Shown here one piece after another: positions 6,786 to 9,738 of a stretch of DNA of 9,738 bases. Source of the stretch: an uncultured bacterium (GTDB lineage Bacteria; Actinomycetota; Actinomycetes; S36-B12); NCBI GenBank assembly GCA_903954205.1, contig CAJBMR010000086.1, forward strand, positions 1 to 9,738. Direction: 5' to 3'. The notes under the pieces are model-generated. The model saw only the letters and a list, made by a program, of their open reading frames with translations. It searched no databases and was not told where the DNA came from. Made by a program: the position numbers and the translations under genes. The first letter of the stretch is position 1, and every line of letters begins with the position of its first letter.

Positions 6786-7378
6786 CCGGAGGAAGACGTC
6801 GGCAGCTGATCGAAGACATGGCGACGTACCCATGCGTGCATGGCCACCGCCGCCGCAGCGCCGGCATTGATACTGCGCGTGGAGCCAAACTGCGTGATGG
6901 CGAGCAGGTCCACGCATGCCTCCTGCGCCTGCATGGAAAGGCCGGGGCCCTCCTGGCCAAAGACGAGCACGCACGCGGACGGGATGTCGTAGGTCTCCAT
7001 CGGCACCGAGCCCTCAACATTGTCGATGCCAATGAGTGGCAGGCGCTGCTCGACCGACCATTGGACAAGTGCATCGATTGATTCATGGTGCCGCACGTGC
7101 TGATAGCGCTCGGTCACCATGGCGCCGCGGCGATTCCACCGGCGATGCCCCACGATGTGCACCTCGGCGGCAAGGAAGGCGTTGGCCGAACGCACCACAG
7201 AGCCGATATTCATGTCGTGCTCGAAGTTCTCGATAGCGACGTGGAAGGGATGCCGCCTCGCGTCGAGATCGGCGACGATCGCCTCGACGGTCCAGTTGCG
7301 ATAGCGGTCGACGACATTGCGGGTATCACCGTCTGCCAGCAACTGTGGATCGTGCCGGGGGTCGGCGTCAGAATCCAT
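6782..7378 (-). CDS. SpoU/TrmH-family RNA methyltransferase
   Basis: This 198-aa SPOUT-class enzyme would transfer a methyl group from S-adenosylmethionine, usually to a ribose 2'-OH in tRNA or rRNA. All three family motifs are present: NIGSVVRSANAF (57-68, with Asn57 and the catalytic Arg63), VFGQEGPGLS (139-148), and QFGSTRSINAGAAAAVAMH (163-181), which forms the trefoil knot that binds S-adenosylmethionine. The roughly 45-residue N-terminus is short and charged, and no separate L30e/L7Ae-like RNA-binding domain is seen, so the target RNA cannot be named. The ATG at 7376-7378 lies six bases after a TAGGGT box with no Shine-Dalgarno, so a leaderless mRNA is likely. It is divergent from dedA and convergent with the aminotransferase, sharing stop-codon bases with the latter. 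Confidence 0.9.
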   Translation of the reverse strand: MDSDADPRHDPQLLADGDTRNVVDRYRNWTVEAIVADLDARRHPFHVAIENFEHDMNIGSVVRSANAFLAAEVHIVGHRRWNRRGAMVTERYQHVRHHESIDALVQWSVEQRLPLIGIDNVEGSVPMETYDIPSACVLVFGQEGPGLSMQAQEACVDLLAITQFGSTRSINAGAAAAVAMHAWVRRHVFDQLPTSSSG

Positions 7379-7390
7379 GCCAGGACCCTA
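7379..7390 (-). promoter_or_regulatory. Leaderless -10 box of the RNA methyltransferase
   Basis: On the minus strand TAGGGT (7385-7390) is followed by six bases (CCTGGC) and the ATG. No ribosome binding site is seen. The box is identical to those in front of pyrE and the 143-aa gene. Confidence 0.55.
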
Positions 7391-7414
7391 GAGGGAAACG
7401 CGCGGTTGAGGCCT

Positions 7415-7426
7415 TAGAGTCAATGG
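7415..7426 (+). promoter_or_regulatory. Leaderless -10 box of dedA
   Basis: TAGAGT (7415-7420) is followed by six bases (CAATGG) and GTG at 7427. No Shine-Dalgarno precedes the start. The two divergent boxes in this 48-bp gap are separated by 24 bases. Confidence 0.5.
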
Positions 7427-8098
7427 GTGCCGGATGCCGCTCTCACCCTCTCGGCGGCCGTCACGGCCCTGGGCCCCGAGTGGCTCGATCCGCAGACCCT
7501 CCTCACCAACTTCGGTGACGTTGCCTTCTGGGTGGTGCTCGGCATCATCTTCGCCGAGTGCGGCCTGCTCATCGGATTCTTCCTCCCCGGCGACTCACTC
7601 CTCTTCATCACCGGTCTCTTCATCGCCTCGGGATTCATCTCTATCAACATCTGGCTCGCCTGTCTGCTGCTGCTCATCGCTGCTGTCGTCGGCAATGCCG
7701 TCGGCTACGGCATCGGATATAAGGTCGGTCCCGCACTCTTCAAGCGTGAGGACTCACGCCTATTCAAGAAGGTATACGTCGAGAAGACGCATGCCTTCTT
7801 CGACAGGTACGGCGGTCGCGCGATCATCCTTGCGCGCTTCGTGCCGATCGTGCGCACCTTCATCACGGCCATTGCCGGAGTGGCCCGGATGGACTTCCGG
7901 CGCTTCATGATCTTCAGCGCCATCGGCGGCATCATCTGGGCGGTCGGCGTGACGCTCGCCGGCTACTTCCTCGGCACGATCCCGATCGTCAAGGACAACG
8001 TCGAGACCGTGCTGCTCCTCGTCGTCCTGCTGAGCGTGATCCCGATCGTCTGGGAATTCATCAAGCACCGCCGGCAGCGCGGCGCAGCAGACGCCTAG
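7427..8098 (+). CDS. DedA family membrane protein
   Basis: This 223-aa inner-membrane protein of the DedA/VTT family (PF09335) is of a type that includes flippases recycling undecaprenyl phosphate and phosphatidylethanolamine. The diagnostic features are the re-entrant segment AECGLLIGFFLPGDSLLF (43-60, with Glu44 and the PGD turn at 54-56) and the second one, RAIILARFVPIVRTFI (131-146, with Arg137, Pro140 and Arg143) followed by AIAGVARMDF. Further hydrophobic spans lie at 31-50, 62-98, 160-185 and 193-212, and the C-terminus is a short basic tail. The GTG start follows a TAGAGT box by six bases. The gene is divergent from the RNA methyltransferase and ends in a CTAG shared with the stop of convergent pyrE. 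The lipid handled here is inferred from the family only. Confidence 0.92.
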   Translation: MPDAALTLSAAVTALGPEWLDPQTLLTNFGDVAFWVVLGIIFAECGLLIGFFLPGDSLLFITGLFIASGFISINIWLACLLLLIAAVVGNAVGYGIGYKVGPALFKREDSRLFKKVYVEKTHAFFDRYGGRAIILARFVPIVRTFITAIAGVARMDFRRFMIFSAIGGIIWAVGVTLAGYFLGTIPIVKDNVETVLLLVVLLSVIPIVWEFIKHRRQRGAADA

Positions 8099-8631
8099 CC
8101 CAGGCCGAGATCGGCGAGTGAGTACGCCGCCCGGTAGTCCAGGCCGGCCTCGCGCACTGCGTCCCCAGCTCCGCGATCAACGATCACGGCGACGCCGACT
8201 ACTTCCGCTCCTGCCTCGCGCAACGCGTCGACGGCTGCCATCACGCTCGATCCCGTCGTCGACGTGTCCTCGACAGCCAGCACGCGTCGACCCGTGACGT
8301 CGGGACCCTCGATGCGCCGTTGCAGCCCGTGGGCCTTGCCCTCCTTGCGCACGACGAAGGCATCGATGCTCTCGCCGCGGTCCGCACTTGCGTGCAGCAT
8401 CGCGGTCGCCACCGGGTCGGCGCCGAGCGTCAGACCGCCGACAGCGGCGTAATCCCAATCAGCGGTGAGATCGCGCATCACGCGGCCGATGAGCGGGGCC
8501 GCTTGGGCATCGAGCGTCACGCGACGCAGATCGACGTAGTAGTCGGCTTCGCGACCGCTCGAGAGGATGACCTTGCCGTGCACGACGGCCTTGTCGACGA
8601 TCTGCTGACGGAGGGCTTCACGGTCGCTCAT
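8095..8631 (-). CDS. pyrE: Orotate phosphoribosyltransferase
   Basis: This 178-aa cytoplasmic enzyme (EC 2.4.2.10) joins orotate to PRPP to make orotidine 5'-phosphate, the fifth step of UMP synthesis. The PRPP-binding signature is VLAVEDTSTTGSS (117-129) with adjacent acidic residues Glu121 and Asp122. The family also shows in KVILSSGREADYYVDLRRVTL split over residues 20-40, in GGLTLGADPVA (65-75) and in the flexible loop VRKEGKAHG (94-102). The length matches the short actinobacterial form. ATG 8629-8631 lies six bases after a minus-strand TAGGGT with no Shine-Dalgarno. That box is half of a palindrome shared with the divergent 143-aa gene. No attenuator or other pyr genes are visible, so control is probably at this promoter or constitutive. 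Its stop overlaps that of convergent dedA. Confidence 0.93.
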   Translation of the reverse strand: MSDREALRQQIVDKAVVHGKVILSSGREADYYVDLRRVTLDAQAAPLIGRVMRDLTADWDYAAVGGLTLGADPVATAMLHASADRGESIDAFVVRKEGKAHGLQRRIEGPDVTGRRVLAVEDTSTTGSSVMAAVDALREAGAEVVGVAVIVDRGAGDAVREAGLDYRAAYSLADLGLG

Positions 8632-8654
8632 GCCCAGACCCTAGGGTGCCAGGC
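8632..8654. promoter_or_regulatory. Bidirectional leaderless promoter with a palindromic -10
   Basis: The whole gap between divergent pyrE and the 143-aa gene is 23 bases. It contains ACCCTAGGGT (8638-8647), a perfect palindrome that reads TAGGGT on both strands. The minus-strand copy (8638-8643) ends six bases before the pyrE ATG, and the plus-strand copy (8642-8647) ends seven bases before the ATG at 8655. Both genes would thus be transcribed from overlapping -10 boxes as leaderless mRNAs. The -35 regions would fall inside the opposite gene, and none is recognisable. Confidence 0.55.
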
Positions 8655-9086
8655 ATGGCCATCGGAAGCGTGGTGCTCACCCCCGGGTCGGCGTACTCCG
8701 TGCCCGGCGCACTCGACCTCTCCGCCGATGCGATCAGCGACGAGGAGTGGACCGCGCGCGTCGCCCTGGCGATCACCGCTGCGTCCGGGGAGTTCGTCCC
8801 CCCGCTGCTCCTCGTCCTCACAGGTGCCGCTGCCGCGCACGCTCCGCATCTGGGTTTTGCGCAGCGCTCGGCGCGGCGTGCCGTCGGTGGCTACGTCCTG
8901 GTCGACCCGGTTCTGCCGCGTCCGGGCGCCGTCAGCGACTGGCCTGATGCGCCCGTCACGGTGGTCATCACATCGAACGCCGACGATGACACTCGCTCAG
9001 CCGCGCTGGGTGCTCGCCTGCGCGGGTGGGAAGTCCTCGAAGGCGATGCATCGGCTCTCATCGCGGACATCGCCGCCCGCCCCTAA
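8655..9086 (+). CDS. Uncharacterised protein, possibly a degenerate alpha/beta-hydrolase
   Basis: This 143-aa protein was not recognised with certainty. It has alternating hydrophobic strands and helices: PPLLLVLTGAAAAHAPHLG (49-67), GYVLVDPVLPRPG (78-90), then DAPVTVVITSNADDD (96-110) and RLRGWEVLEGDAS (119-131). LLLVLTG followed by a helix and YVLVDPVLP resembles the nucleophile-elbow strand and the next strand of alpha/beta hydrolases, but the GxSxG serine is replaced by small residues, so catalysis is doubtful. No signal peptide, membrane segment or metal site is evident. The ATG at 8655 is chosen because TAGGGT ends seven bases before it; GTG 8646 overlaps that box. It is divergent from pyrE across 23 bases and convergent with the dehydrogenase across 17. 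Confidence 0.7.
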   Translation: MAIGSVVLTPGSAYSVPGALDLSADAISDEEWTARVALAITAASGEFVPPLLLVLTGAAAAHAPHLGFAQRSARRAVGGYVLVDPVLPRPGAVSDWPDAPVTVVITSNADDDTRSAALGARLRGWEVLEGDASALIADIAARP

Positions 9087-9087
9087 C

Positions 9088-9103
9088 TTCGTTACTCAAC
9101 GAA
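9088..9103. terminator. Short hairpin between convergent genes, possible weak terminator
   Basis: TTCGTT (9088-9093) and AACGAA (9098-9103) form a perfect 6-bp stem around a four-base loop, filling nearly all of the 17-bp gap between the two convergent stop codons. The stem is AT-rich against the GC-rich surroundings, and no U-tract follows on either strand. It may act as a weak bidirectional terminator or processing site, or be chance. Confidence 0.3.
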
Positions 9104-9738
9104 CTAGCGACTCGCGCGGTCTCGGCCTCCCGGGCGGCGCGCACCCAGGGCACGCACGAGCGGGCGAGGGAGATACTGCGCCGCAAGCGACAGCGCCTTG
9201 TACTGCGTGCCCGCGACGCTGACGGGCCTGCCCTTGCGCACGTCGACCAGCGCGCGGTCGACGACCTCCTGCGTATCGAGCCACATCCACTCGGGGATTC
9301 CCTCGGTCTCCATGCTGGCGCGCTGGTGGAACTCGGTGTGCGTGAAGCCCGGGCACACGGCGGTGACATGCACGCCGGTGCCGGCGAGCTCGAGCGCGAG
9401 GCTCTCGCTAAAGACGGTCACCCAGGCCTTGGCCGCGGAATACGTGCCGCCGGTGATCCAGCCCGCGACGCTGCTCACATTAAGCACCGCACCACTGCCG
9501 CGCGCGATCATGCCGGGCAACGCCGCGTGGGTGAGCCGCATGACCGCGGTGACGAGCACATCCAGCATCTGCTGCTCTGCCTCGAGGTCTCCCGTGGAGA
9601 AGCCCTGGAGGACTCCGAACCCCGCGTTGTTGACGAGGATCTCCACCGGCTGGGTGCGCAGGCACTCTTCGACCACGGCCAACTGCGAACGGTCAGCGAG
9701 ATCGGCCGCGATGACGTCGACCTGCACGCGGTGACCGC
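9104..9738 (-). CDS. Short-chain dehydrogenase/reductase (SDR), N-terminus beyond window
   Basis: About 210 residues of a classical SDR oxidoreductase are present; the N-terminal TGxxxGIG cofactor loop lies past base 9738, so there is no start codon to choose here. Visible in order are the adenine-binding ADLAD, ILVNNAGFG with the NNAG motif, the catalytic Ser in VLNVSSVAG, and YSAAK with catalytic Tyr and Lys about ten residues later, then the CPGFTHTEF segment after the sixth strand. This set is complete for an NAD(P)H-dependent enzyme. The C-terminus (QYKALSLAAQYLPRPLVRALG) with a basic tail recalls DltE/YqjQ-like SDRs. The substrate is unknown. The reading frame is intact to the window end. 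It converges on the 143-aa gene with a 17-bp gap holding a small hairpin. Confidence 0.88.
   Translation of the reverse strand, partial: GHRVQVDVIAADLADRSQLAVVEECLRTQPVEILVNNAGFGVLQGFSTGDLEAEQQMLDVLVTAVMRLTHAALPGMIARGSGAVLNVSSVAGWITGGTYSAAKAWVTVFSESLALELAGTGVHVTAVCPGFTHTEFHQRASMETEGIPEWMWLDTQEVVDRALVDVRKGRPVSVAGTQYKALSLAAQYLPRPLVRALGARRPGGRDRASR

Noticed and set aside
8646..8648. GTG 8646 as start of the 143-aa gene
   Set aside because: It overlaps the TAGGGT box and has no upstream Shine-Dalgarno; ATG 8655 is at the leaderless distance seen for the other genes.
8320..9222. Plus-strand 300-aa frame across pyrE and the next genes
   Set aside because: It crosses the antisense of pyrE, an alternate frame of the 143-aa gene and the dehydrogenase end, with no domain similarity.
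1..9738. tRNA or rRNA genes, CRISPR arrays, insertion sequences, phage or defence genes
   Set aside because: Reading both strands showed none; nearly all sequence is accounted for by the listed housekeeping-type genes.

Overview
The window is gene-dense, GC-rich bacterial chromosome, most likely from an actinobacterium. Evidence for this is third codon positions that are almost always G or C, many GTG starts, a DUF3151 gene (an essentially actinobacterial family), and TANNNT -10 boxes placed right in front of start codons. The grouping of DUF3151, an aldolase, DedA, a TrmH-family RNA methyltransferase and pyrE also recalls a neighbourhood known in mycobacteria and relatives. I cannot place it below phylum. 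Twelve protein genes are seen and only about 4% of the bases are non-coding. There are no RNA genes, mobile elements or CRISPR arrays.

Layout. Bases 1-1948 look like a copper and respiratory-oxidase assembly block: a cupredoxin-like secreted protein (minus strand, cut by an in-frame TAG and by the window edge), then divergently ctaG and a thioredoxin-like lipoprotein whose start overlaps the ctaG stop. Bases 1945-4257 hold a minus-strand run: class I fructose-bisphosphate aldolase, DUF3151 protein, and a renalase-like FAD oxidoreductase. Bases 4327-5553 encode an MFS exporter on the minus strand, divergent from a class V aminotransferase (5598-6785). That gene converges on a SpoU/TrmH RNA methyltransferase (6782-7378, minus), which diverges from a DedA membrane protein (7427-8098). 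DedA converges on pyrE (8095-8631, minus). pyrE diverges from a small, perhaps degenerate alpha/beta-hydrolase-like protein (8655-9086), which converges on a short-chain dehydrogenase truncated by the window end.

The genes are mainly housekeeping: oxidase assembly, glycolysis/gluconeogenesis, pyrimidine synthesis, RNA modification, envelope lipid handling. I found no new multi-gene defence or biosynthetic system. The striking layer is regulatory architecture. Seven genes at the head of transcription units (ctaG, MFS, aminotransferase, RNA methyltransferase, dedA, pyrE and the 143-aa gene) each have a TANNNT box ending 6 or 7 bases before the start codon, as expected for leaderless mRNAs. pyrE and its divergent neighbour share one perfect 10-bp palindrome, which supplies both -10 boxes. 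Three of four convergent pairs overlap by exactly four bases at CTAA or CTAG. The ctaG promoter is preceded by four tandem 11-bp units resembling a response-regulator site, and the aldolase promoter carries a LacI/CcpA-type operator-like dyad.
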